Assembly: GCA_963543845.1 (NCBI GenBank)
Contig: CAUUCL010000005.1
Location: forward strand, 1 to 54,137
Direction of reading: 5' to 3'
Length of the DNA stretch: 54,137 nucleotides
DNA from: CAUTNH01 sp963543845
GTDB lineage: Bacteria; Bacillota_I; Bacilli_A; Acholeplasmatales; Acholeplasmataceae
Position 1 is the stretch's first letter. Each line of letters starts with the position of its first letter. The position numbers and the translations under genes are program-made. Positions 25,271 through 32,348 of the stretch are shown here, one piece after another. The notes beneath the pieces are model-generated. The model saw nothing but the letters and a program-made list of their open reading frames with translations, did no database searches and was not told the DNA's origin.

Positions 25271-26477
25271 TAATGAAATAGTATACTTTGTTAACACAAC
25301 TAAAGAACTATATAACAAAGAATTAAATAATAATACAATCCACGATAACTTTATTTATTTTGTAAAAAATAGTGATAGTGATTATAAACTTTATAAAGGT
25401 AAAACAGAATTAACAATAAATAGTGATTATATTACTAATCAAATAAAAGATTTAATAGCTAATGCACCAGAAGAACTAAACACACTAAAAGAACTAGCGG
25501 ATGCATTTAAAGGTAATGAAAAACTAATTAAGCAAATAAATGAAGCTATAGTTAAAAAAGCTGATAAAACTTACCTAGATGAAAAACTAAAAGAAAAACA
25601 AGATAAACTAGTATCAGGATCTAATATCAAGACTATAAACGGTAAAGATATACTAGGAAACGGAAATATTCAAATAAAAGAAATGCCAGATATAAGAAGT
25701 GATATAAGTGATTTTTTAAAAAGTGATATATCAGAAGAATATTTTAAAAATAAATATGGGGAAAATAATCAAGACGAAATGGCACAACTTCTATATCTAG
25801 AAAGTATGGGATTATGGTTTCCAGGATTTAATTTTACAAACGGAAATAAAGAATTCAAGCCAATACCTTTAGTAGTATTTTTTTCATATCTTGTAGAAAC
25901 GATAGATAAAAATACTACTAAAAAAATTGATAATAAAGTGGATAAAAAAGAACTAGAAGAAGTTAAACTATTAAAACAAGATAAACTAACTAATGGTGTG
26001 AATATAAAAACATTAAATGGATATTCTATATTAGGTAGTGGCAATTTAGATTTTAAATTATCCGTAGAAGATGTAAGGGGATTACAAGATGAGTTAAGTG
26101 ATTTAAAGAATAATAAAAAGCAAAATGAATTTATTGTTAACGAAACAAATTTAATAGATATAACAAGTTTCGGATATTGTTCATTTATAGGAACCAATAC
26201 CATAATACTAGATAATATGTTTTATCAACCAAATAAAATTTATCAAATAGAAATCAAAGAAAAAGAAGACACAATATGTAAGATAAACCTTTATAAAAAT
26301 AAAATAACTACTGAAGAAAAATCATATTTCTTATCCTCAAAAAAAGGAACGTATTATTTAAACATAAAGAAAACAAGCAATGAAAATGATGCTCAGGTAT
26401 CTATAACTTTAACTGATAAAACTAATTATAATGGCTATGATATTAAAAAATCAATAATAAAGGAAATATATATTTAA
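25263..26477 (+). CDS. Tail fibre / receptor-binding protein
   Basis: 404 residues. Two copies of a fibre repeat, SNIKTINGKDILGNGNIQI and VNIKTLNGYSILGSGNLDF (about residues 120 and 245), are typical of siphovirus fibres, each preceded by a KQDKL coiled segment. Another coiled stretch (ELKELADAFKGNEKLIKQI) near residue 75 is also standard. The C-terminal ~110 residues, unrelated to the repeats, probably hold the receptor-binding head. AGGGGTGAT precedes the start. Confidence 0.8.
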   Translation: MPNNEIVYFVNTTKELYNKELNNNTIHDNFIYFVKNSDSDYKLYKGKTELTINSDYITNQIKDLIANAPEELNTLKELADAFKGNEKLIKQINEAIVKKADKTYLDEKLKEKQDKLVSGSNIKTINGKDILGNGNIQIKEMPDIRSDISDFLKSDISEEYFKNKYGENNQDEMAQLLYLESMGLWFPGFNFTNGNKEFKPIPLVVFFSYLVETIDKNTTKKIDNKVDKKELEEVKLLKQDKLTNGVNIKTLNGYSILGSGNLDFKLSVEDVRGLQDELSDLKNNKKQNEFIVNETNLIDITSFGYCSFIGTNTIILDNMFYQPNKIYQIEIKEKEDTICKINLYKNKITTEEKSYFLSSKKGTYYLNIKKTSNENDAQVSITLTDKTNYNGYDIKKSIIKEIYI

Positions 26478-26496
26478 CAAAAGAAAGGAAAGTAGT

Positions 26497-27015
26497 ATGG
26501 AAGAAAAACAGGAGTTAGTAGAACTTGATAAAATGTTTATAGCTAATAAAAAAGATGAGCCACTACAAGAACATAATCAGCTACTGCAAGCAATGCAAGC
26601 ACAAGCAATGTCTAAGGTTGTTCAAGAAGATGAAGAAACAAGAAAGATGCTACTTGACAGCGCTAAGGAAACAGTAAAAAATGAGTTCAAAGGTATGGAA
26701 CAAAAATCGCTTGTTAAAAAACAAGAAGCAACATATGATGCTAACTCTGAGGCTTGCAAAAACTATGGAATCGATAAAGCAGTTCCACTATGGCAGATAA
26801 AAATAATGAAGATAGGTAGTGCATTTTGGTTTATGATCTACTTTATCGTAGCAACATTTACAGTAGCACCAATAATGGTATTTTTTAAAGGTATAAAATC
26901 ATTCATAAAACAGACATGGCTTGCGGTGATATTTGCAATAATTACATATTTAATATTTGCAGTTGTAATACCACTTTTAAGTGTATATGTATTCCCTAAA
27001 ATACCTAAAAAGTAA
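26497..27015 (+). CDS. Two-helix membrane protein of the lysis region
   Basis: 172 residues. The first ~100 are soluble, charged, Q/E/K-rich and probably coiled coil; then come two transmembrane segments (about 107-127, FWFMIYFIVATFTVAPIMVF; and about 138-160, LAVIFAIITYLIFAVVIPLL). Good AAAGGAAAG ribosome site. Its place between fibre and holin-like genes suggests a holin, holin partner or superinfection-exclusion protein. I do not recognise the family. The 120-bp gap that follows has no gene. Confidence 0.6.
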   Translation: MEEKQELVELDKMFIANKKDEPLQEHNQLLQAMQAQAMSKVVQEDEETRKMLLDSAKETVKNEFKGMEQKSLVKKQEATYDANSEACKNYGIDKAVPLWQIKIMKIGSAFWFMIYFIVATFTVAPIMVFFKGIKSFIKQTWLAVIFAIITYLIFAVVIPLLSVYVFPKIPKK

Positions 27016-27146
27016 TCAAAACCCCGCCAAATTTCAAATTGTAACCATTTTTACGGCTAGGAGCATATAAATTATACCCTCACGAGTTAAAGAGCGAAAT
27101 ATCGCAAATTTTAAAGAATTTTTAAATAAGAAAGGAAATGATAAAT

Positions 27147-27500
27147 ATGACAGAAAAAATCAAAATCATAGTATCTTTAGTATCAGCCCTTGTGCCATTA
27201 TTAAGTATAGTTGCAGGGCTAGTTATTAAATTTGCTAAAACAGAAAAGGCTAAAAGAATAGCCAAACAAATAAATTTTCTAACTACTGAAATAGGTAAGT
27301 ATGTAGTAGAAGCTGAAAAGTTTCTAAACTATAAAGGACTAGAGAAAAAAGAGTATGTACTAACAAAAGTTAACCAGGCGTGCCTTGAAAATAAGGTAAA
27401 ATACGATACTACTAAAGTATCAGAAATACTTGAAGAAATCGTAAAAATTACTAAACAAGTAAACCCAAGAGAAAAAGATAAAGGAGGTGAGCTAAAATGA
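27147..27500 (+). CDS. Holin-like protein (LLH type suggested)
   Basis: 117 residues: one N-terminal transmembrane segment (about 5-25, IIVSLVSALVPLLSIVAGLV) followed by a soluble helical domain with VEAEKFLNYKGLEKKEYVL, the pattern of phage holins of the LLH family. I use the ATG at 27147, 10 nt after AAAGGA; the ATG at 27138 is too close to it. Overlaps the next gene by 4 nt (ATGA). Holins normally release an endolysin, but none follows. Confidence 0.6.
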   Translation: MTEKIKIIVSLVSALVPLLSIVAGLVIKFAKTEKAKRIAKQINFLTTEIGKYVVEAEKFLNYKGLEKKEYVLTKVNQACLENKVKYDTTKVSEILEEIVKITKQVNPREKDKGGELK

Positions 27501-27964
27501 TACTAGTAAAAGCAAACACCAAAGATGATATTACTAATGCTATGTCAAACTATCCAAATAATAAAGTATATGGTATATCACCAAGTGCAAATATTTATAC
27601 TATTGATAATGATAATGTTATTCAACTTACAACAGAAGAAGTTATTCAAAATAATAACATTGCACCTGAAGTTGTAATAATTGCTATAAATAAAATTGTA
27701 AATAATGAAGCAGATAGCGTTGAATTAAATGAAGAAAATAACGAACAGCAATCTGTGAATAATGAACAATTAGAAAAACAGCCAGAAGAAGTAAGTATTG
27801 AAGAACTAGCTAATAACTTAAACGATATTGTTGATAATCTACAAACTAATGATAATAACGACAAACTTGACCAACTTGAAAAAAGAGTAGAACAACTAGA
27901 AAAAACTATAACCAATCTAAAAGAAACGATTATTAACGACATAAGAATAAAACTATCTAGGTAA
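27497..27964 (+). CDS. Acidic coiled-coil protein, last late gene
   Basis: 155 residues. An N-terminal ~60-residue folded part (VYGISPSANIYTID), then a very acidic Q/N/E-rich linker, then a heptad coiled coil (DKLDQLEKRVEQLEKTITNL). Coupled to the holin-like gene by ATGA. It occupies the slot where an endolysin would be expected but has no hydrolase motif. Function unknown; late expression and a lysis or envelope role are guesses from position. Confidence 0.7.
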   Translation: MILVKANTKDDITNAMSNYPNNKVYGISPSANIYTIDNDNVIQLTTEEVIQNNNIAPEVVIIAINKIVNNEADSVELNEENNEQQSVNNEQLEKQPEEVSIEELANNLNDIVDNLQTNDNNDKLDQLEKRVEQLEKTITNLKETIINDIRIKLSR

Positions 27965-27967
27965 ATA

Positions 27968-27994
27968 AAAAGGAGAGCGGTAAACTCTCCTTTT
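27968..27994. terminator. Bidirectional terminator between late and early regions
   Basis: AAAAGGAGAG (27968-27977), 7-nt loop, CTCTCCTTTT (27985-27994). It ends the + strand late transcript and, in reverse, the minus early transcript; the lipoprotein stop codon lies at its edge. Confidence 0.88.
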
Positions 27995-28952
27995 ATTCTT
28001 TTACAATTCTTACTGAAACCCATTCTGCAAGTAGGGGGATGGTTGTGCATAAAATTCCATTAATCTTTTCTTCATTATATATTTCATTACTTCTATACTT
28101 AAATACACATATAATTTTATAGCCATCTATTTTAGGAACATAGTTTATATAATCTTTAGGCTTCAATTCCTTATCATTTCTTATTTTTAAGTATTTTTCA
28201 GTAATTTTTTCTAAGAAATAATGGTGAGTTGTTATACCGTCAAGTAAATTTATATTATCTGTTATTATTTCTTTTCTATAAACATTATAATGTAACACAG
28301 TGAATTTACCATAGACTGCTTTAAGTTTATCACCATCTTTTAACTCGTAAGAACTATCAATCTTATTATCATTTATAGTCCAATGAGTGAAATAACCAGT
28401 ATCAGTATCATCAGGAGTAGGTAAGTCAGAAGCATAGTAACCTTCAAATTCTTTTATAGTGCCGTTAATATCTAATTTTACTTTAGTTTTAGGAGCTTCT
28501 ATACTTTCCCATTTAGCAGTAAGAGTTATATCTTTTGTAATAAAGTTATCAAACTCAAATAAGTTATCACCATCATACCAGCCTTTAAACTCATAGTATT
28601 TTTTAGTAGGAGTATTAGGTTTAACTACTTTTTTATCTTCTCGTATAATTTGGTCTTGTATAGGAGTAAGAGTATTTTCAAATACTACTTTATAAAACTT
28701 AAAATCTCTCCAACAAGCAGTAAGTTTATCACCATCTTGAAGTTTGTAATTATCATTAACTTCTTTACCATTAACAAGCCATTTATCAAATGCTTTTTTG
28801 TTATTAGTAGGTTTATCTAATTTAGTGATTAAAGTATCAGCTTTTATTTTTAATTCATTATTTTCGACTGTAATATTTATTTTTTTATTAACACAAGCCG
28901 TAAAAGTAAAAATAGTAATAACTAACATAAATAATGTAAGTATTTTTTTCAT
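27993..28952 (-). CDS. Lipoprotein with InlB-type repeats (lysogenic conversion candidate)
   Basis: 319 residues. A type II signal peptide (MKKILTLFMLVITIFTFTAC) has its lipobox cysteine at C20, so the mature protein should be anchored on the outer face of the membrane. KYYEFKGWYDGDNLFEF followed by ITLTAKW is a Listeria-Bacteroides (InlB B / Flg_new) repeat, and similar FxxW...GDKL...Y units recur about every 70 residues. It has a perfect AAGGAGG ribosome site and its own likely -10 (TATACT, about 28980), so it may be expressed in the lysogen. Surface adhesion or exclusion of other phages are plausible roles. Confidence 0.8.
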   Translation of the reverse strand: MKKILTLFMLVITIFTFTACVNKKINITVENNELKIKADTLITKLDKPTNNKKAFDKWLVNGKEVNDNYKLQDGDKLTACWRDFKFYKVVFENTLTPIQDQIIREDKKVVKPNTPTKKYYEFKGWYDGDNLFEFDNFITKDITLTAKWESIEAPKTKVKLDINGTIKEFEGYYASDLPTPDDTDTGYFTHWTINDNKIDSSYELKDGDKLKAVYGKFTVLHYNVYRKEIITDNINLLDGITTHHYFLEKITEKYLKIRNDKELKPKDYINYVPKIDGYKIICVFKYRSNEIYNEEKINGILCTTIPLLAEWVSVRIVKE

Positions 28953-28990
28953 ATTTATCCTCCTTAATCTACACTATAAGTATAGCATAA

Positions 28991-30337
28991 TTACTCATAT
29001 ATAAAGTTTATAAATTCTTTTTGCGTAATAGAGCGTTGTTGCAAGACATCATAAATACGATAATCAACAGTATCTTCACAAAGCAGATGATATATCTTTA
29101 CTTGTTTAGTTTGTCCTTGTCTATCAAGTCTTGCGTTGGCTTGTTGATAGATCTCTAAACTAAACGGAAGCGTAAACCAAATAATAACATTACCGCCGAA
29201 CTGAAGATTTAAACCATAGCCACAACTTACTGGGTGAGCAAGCAACACTTTAATTAAGCCTTTATTCCAATCGTCTTGTGAGTTTTTAGTTTGCAATACA
29301 CGATAATTAACATTATTTTCTTTTAATGCTTTTTTAATTAAATCAAGATGGTGTTTATAGTGATAGAATAAAATAATATTATCACTAGTGCTTTTAATCA
29401 AATCTAGCAGTTTATCAATTTTAGCATTATGAATATGAATAACTTTATCATCTTCACCATAGACTGCACCACCAGCGACTTGTAAAAGTTTACCAACAAG
29501 AACAGCTGCGTTTATTGCAATAGATTTATTTTCTTCTAATTCAAGCATAAATTCACGCTTAAACGAAGAATAACTATCATACGCATTTTTATCCATCACA
29601 ACATTAGAAACGATTTTTGACGCACTAGAATCACTTGTAGGAAGAGTTAAGCATAGGTCTTTAATAAGATTATTGATTATCTCTTTATTTTGATTAGTTA
29701 TACCCCACTCATAGACATCATTAGTTTTATAATCTCGTTTAGAAGCATAGAAATACTTTTTTCTATATGAATAAAATGAACTTCCAAATCTAGCACCACC
29801 ATCAAGATAATATATAGGAGCAAAAAGTTCTAGATAATCTTTTGGTAAGGGTGTTCCAGTAAGAAGCAGAACTTGTCTTGATTTTTTAGTAATTTTTTTC
29901 ATAAGAGCAAATCTTTCAGTTTTAACTCTTTTAAACTTACTAGACTCGTCAATTACTAATAAATCAAAATCCCACTTTTTATGATATTTACAATAATCAA
30001 TTATAAACTTTTTTAATAGCTCATTATTAACTAAATAAATACTAGCTTTGTTTTTTATTAAGTCGCTTCTATTACTCCCACGATAGAATGTAATCTCCAG
30101 ATCAGATAAATAATTAAACTTACTAGGTTCATCAAGCCAGGTAGTCTCACAAACTTTTAAAGGTGCAACGATTAAAACTTTTTTATAAAAGTCTTTTTCA
30201 ATACCATACTTGATTGCTGATAAAGTTATTAAAGTCTTACCTTTACCCATAGGATAGATAAGCCAAGTGTTAAGACCAGCTAATATTCTTTTTACAGCCA
30301 CTAGTTGGTAGTCTTTTAATTTATAATCAACTGACAA
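28991..30337 (-). CDS. SNF2/DEAD-type phage helicase
   Basis: 448 residues from TTG at 30337, chosen because GGTGAT lies 4 nt upstream; codons further up belong to the end of the VRR-NUC gene. Walker A PMGKGKT (about 29-35), motif II VIDESSKF, motif III LLTGTP, and the C-terminal helicase motif QQANARLDRQGQTKQV are complete. It is the compact SNF2 helicase usual in Firmicutes phages next to VRR-NUC; it probably unwinds branched DNA during phage replication or recombination. Confidence 0.93.
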   Translation of the reverse strand: MSVDYKLKDYQLVAVKRILAGLNTWLIYPMGKGKTLITLSAIKYGIEKDFYKKVLIVAPLKVCETTWLDEPSKFNYLSDLEITFYRGSNRSDLIKNKASIYLVNNELLKKFIIDYCKYHKKWDFDLLVIDESSKFKRVKTERFALMKKITKKSRQVLLLTGTPLPKDYLELFAPIYYLDGGARFGSSFYSYRKKYFYASKRDYKTNDVYEWGITNQNKEIINNLIKDLCLTLPTSDSSASKIVSNVVMDKNAYDSYSSFKREFMLELEENKSIAINAAVLVGKLLQVAGGAVYGEDDKVIHIHNAKIDKLLDLIKSTSDNIILFYHYKHHLDLIKKALKENNVNYRVLQTKNSQDDWNKGLIKVLLAHPVSCGYGLNLQFGGNVIIWFTLPFSLEIYQQANARLDRQGQTKQVKIYHLLCEDTVDYRIYDVLQQRSITQKEFINFIYE

Positions 30338-30611
30338 GTAAATCACCAACTAAAATATCAACATCATCTTTGCTAGCAACAACTAATACTGTAGCACCGT
30401 TTTTCCTTAATTTATTTATTTGATACTCTTGAAGAGCAGATAAATTATTTTTTCTATTAGGAGCTTTAAGTTCTACAAATAAAACTTTTGATTTATATAT
30501 AACTATCCTATCAGGAACACCACGAACTGATGGACTAGTCCACTTATAGGATAGTCCACCAATACTTTTAATTTTCTTGACTAAATACTTTTCAATATCT
30601 CGCTCTAGCAT
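30327..30611 (-). CDS. VRR-NUC domain nuclease
   Basis: 94 residues, the minimal stand-alone phage form of the PD-(D/E)xK VRR-NUC nuclease. The active site is visible: GVPDRIVIY with the metal-binding Asp, then LFVELKAPN with E-x-K, then an LSALQEYQINKLRKNGA helix. It probably acts as a structure-specific (Holliday-junction-type) nuclease with the SNF2 helicase. One-nucleotide overlap with the MetK-like gene upstream. Confidence 0.92.
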   Translation of the reverse strand: MLERDIEKYLVKKIKSIGGLSYKWTSPSVRGVPDRIVIYKSKVLFVELKAPNRKNNLSALQEYQINKLRKNGATVLVVASKDDVDILVGDLLVS

Positions 30612-31483
30612 TATTCTGACCTAGGTCTTATTAGTCCCCATTCAGCGAACTTTTCAAAACCACCGATATTTTCAATATAATCTCTAGCAATTTTAACTAC
30701 TTCACTGTATAGTATTTCTTTTAATAATTTAGCATTCATATCATAAACATTAATTACAGTATCACCAATAGAACACATAGACTGTAAATCAGTTTTTAAC
30801 TCTTTAGCCAGCAAGAACAGATATATATTTATCGATACATCAGCCTTAGATAAATCCTTGCCGTGTAACCCACCACCAGTAATGGACTCTCCCATATCAG
30901 AACCTAACTTGCGATTAGTTGCACCAGTATCAACATCAAGACCACCAGTCCAATCACCTAGTGGATTTAAATAAAGATAATCTTCTTTACAATCATCACT
31001 TACTATATTAGACTGACATACTGTAGCAAGGTAGCAGTTTTTTGTAAAGCCGTTATAATAACCAATCACTTTACCATCTTTTTTATTAGAACGGTAATAA
31101 AAATCTGCACATAGGTTAGCTATATGATATGGGTTAGGTGAAACTTTATTTTCATCAATATATACAGCCTTGAATATTCCATTATCACCGCATTTAACTT
31201 CATTATGTTGATTAGTAGATAGGTGCTTATCTTGTGGAACTTGTTTTAACTTAATAAAACAATTATAACCATTAGTTATTCTTTTAACTATTGCTTTAAC
31301 TACTCTAAAGTTAATCTTCATACTTGCTTCAATTATAATACTGCACTGACGATGACCTATTAAGACTTCAATTGCAAATTTAGCATTTTTGTCTTTTTTA
31401 TAATAATAATCAGCAATAGCACCAGCAATCCTATCTGCTACTTTATCAGGATGTGCTGGATTTACTTTTTCAAAAAACATCAT
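30611..31483 (-). CDS. Phage MetK-like S-adenosylmethionine synthetase
   Basis: 290 residues against about 390 for cellular MetK. HPDKVADRI (11-19) keeps the catalytic His and Asp of the GHPDK motif, and GGLHGKDLSKAD matches the GGGAFSGKDPTKVD loop. But VDRSAAY reads ADVSINI, and DxGLTGRK reads DTGATNRK, so residues that contact ATP and methionine have changed. It could supply SAM to the phage methyltransferase or alter the SAM pool seen by restriction systems. Activity is unproven. Strong AAAGGAG ribosome site, followed by two ATGs. Confidence 0.8.
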   Translation of the reverse strand: MMFFEKVNPAHPDKVADRIAGAIADYYYKKDKNAKFAIEVLIGHRQCSIIIEASMKINFRVVKAIVKRITNGYNCFIKLKQVPQDKHLSTNQHNEVKCGDNGIFKAVYIDENKVSPNPYHIANLCADFYYRSNKKDGKVIGYYNGFTKNCYLATVCQSNIVSDDCKEDYLYLNPLGDWTGGLDVDTGATNRKLGSDMGESITGGGLHGKDLSKADVSINIYLFLLAKELKTDLQSMCSIGDTVINVYDMNAKLLKEILYSEVVKIARDYIENIGGFEKFAEWGLIRPRSE

Positions 31484-31485
31484 AA

Positions 31486-31647
31486 TTATTCTCCTTTATT
31501 TTTGTTAACAATTTTCTCAAAATCAGTTCTTAAATCGTTTAAGGTTTTTACTGGAACTAAACTGTATTTATCCCTAAACTCTTTCCAACTTAATATGCCA
31601 CTATCAAGTAGCATAAAATCTTCGTAAATTTCTTTCATTTTACCCAT
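31486..31647 (-). CDS. Small phage protein, 53 residues
   Basis: A short frame begins at ATG 31647 with GAGGTAAAG upstream and ends at 31486, just before the MetK-like start, which shares its GGAGAA ribosome site. The product is charged and helical (MKEIYEDFMLLDSG, WKEFRDKYSL, LNDLRTDFEKIVNKNKG). It fills an otherwise empty stretch in a tight operon, which supports it being real. Function unknown. Confidence 0.7.
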   Translation of the reverse strand: MGKMKEIYEDFMLLDSGILSWKEFRDKYSLVPVKTLNDLRTDFEKIVNKNKGE

Positions 31648-31663
31648 ACTTTACCTCTATATT

Positions 31664-31897
31664 TTATTTTGTATATTTCTTTTTATACCAAGGTGTTATA
31701 TTGTCCTTATCGTTGTCATCTATGTACTTATAATCTTCATCTGTCACATAATAGCCTTTTTCTGTTTCTAACAAATAGCGATTACCACAGAAAGTACACA
31801 AGAAACAATCACCATTATTTCTTTCATCATAGTATTCGCTTCCTTTTATAATCTCATTACCACATTCATCACATACTGGTTTAATTTCTTTTTTCAT
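31664..31897 (-). CDS. Small zinc-ribbon protein
   Basis: 77 residues with CDEC (about 9-12) and CTFC (about 34-37), a four-cysteine zinc ribbon. Acidic C-terminal half. AAAGGT precedes the ATG. A common small early-phage protein type, probably a nucleic-acid or protein-contact module. No specific function visible. Confidence 0.75.
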   Translation of the reverse strand: MKKEIKPVCDECGNEIIKGSEYYDERNNGDCFLCTFCGNRYLLETEKGYYVTDEDYKYIDDNDKDNITPWYKKKYTK

Positions 31898-31906
31898 TTT
31901 ATACCT

Positions 31907-32281
31907 TTACTTTAAATTACTAATTACATCTTGTGTTAAAATGAACGGCTTTTTGATTGCTATATCAACCATTAACTCAGCAGTTTTCATAACATCAAAA
32001 TTAACAAGAACTGCAAAGGACAATGCACCATTACATTGTTTTATAAATCTTATACATTCCTTTTCTTCTTCGAAAAACACTTGTTTAAAATTTTTTATTA
32101 AATAGTTAAATCTTTTTATCGAATACTCAATATCAGTACATCCTAAATACATTTCTAGAGTATTAACTAAATCATCAATACAATAAATAGCTAAACTACT
32201 TTCTGCATATAACATTTTTAACTCTTTTTCAACCTTTTTAATATAGTTCAATACTTTCTCATTATCTAATCCTTTTATCAT
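31907..32281 (-). CDS. Hypothetical early phage protein
   Basis: 124 residues, helical, no motif I recognise, with two cysteines in LGCTD and KQCNG. A strong AAAGGAG ribosome site supports it. In the operon between the zinc-ribbon and VapE genes. The 67-bp gap upstream (to 32349) holds no gene. Confidence 0.65.
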   Translation of the reverse strand: MIKGLDNEKVLNYIKKVEKELKMLYAESSLAIYCIDDLVNTLEMYLGCTDIEYSIKRFNYLIKNFKQVFFEEEKECIRFIKQCNGALSFAVLVNFDVMKTAELMVDIAIKKPFILTQDVISNLK

Positions 32282-32348
32282 TTTTATCTCCTTTATTAAT
32301 TACTTATTAAATCTAACCAATGCTTTATTCCAATATGAACATCAACTA

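Noticed and set aside
27015..27138. Possible small gene between the membrane protein and holin-like genes
   Set aside because: No start with ribosome site and no open frame of useful length; only a short GCGA-AATA-TCGC hairpin is visible.
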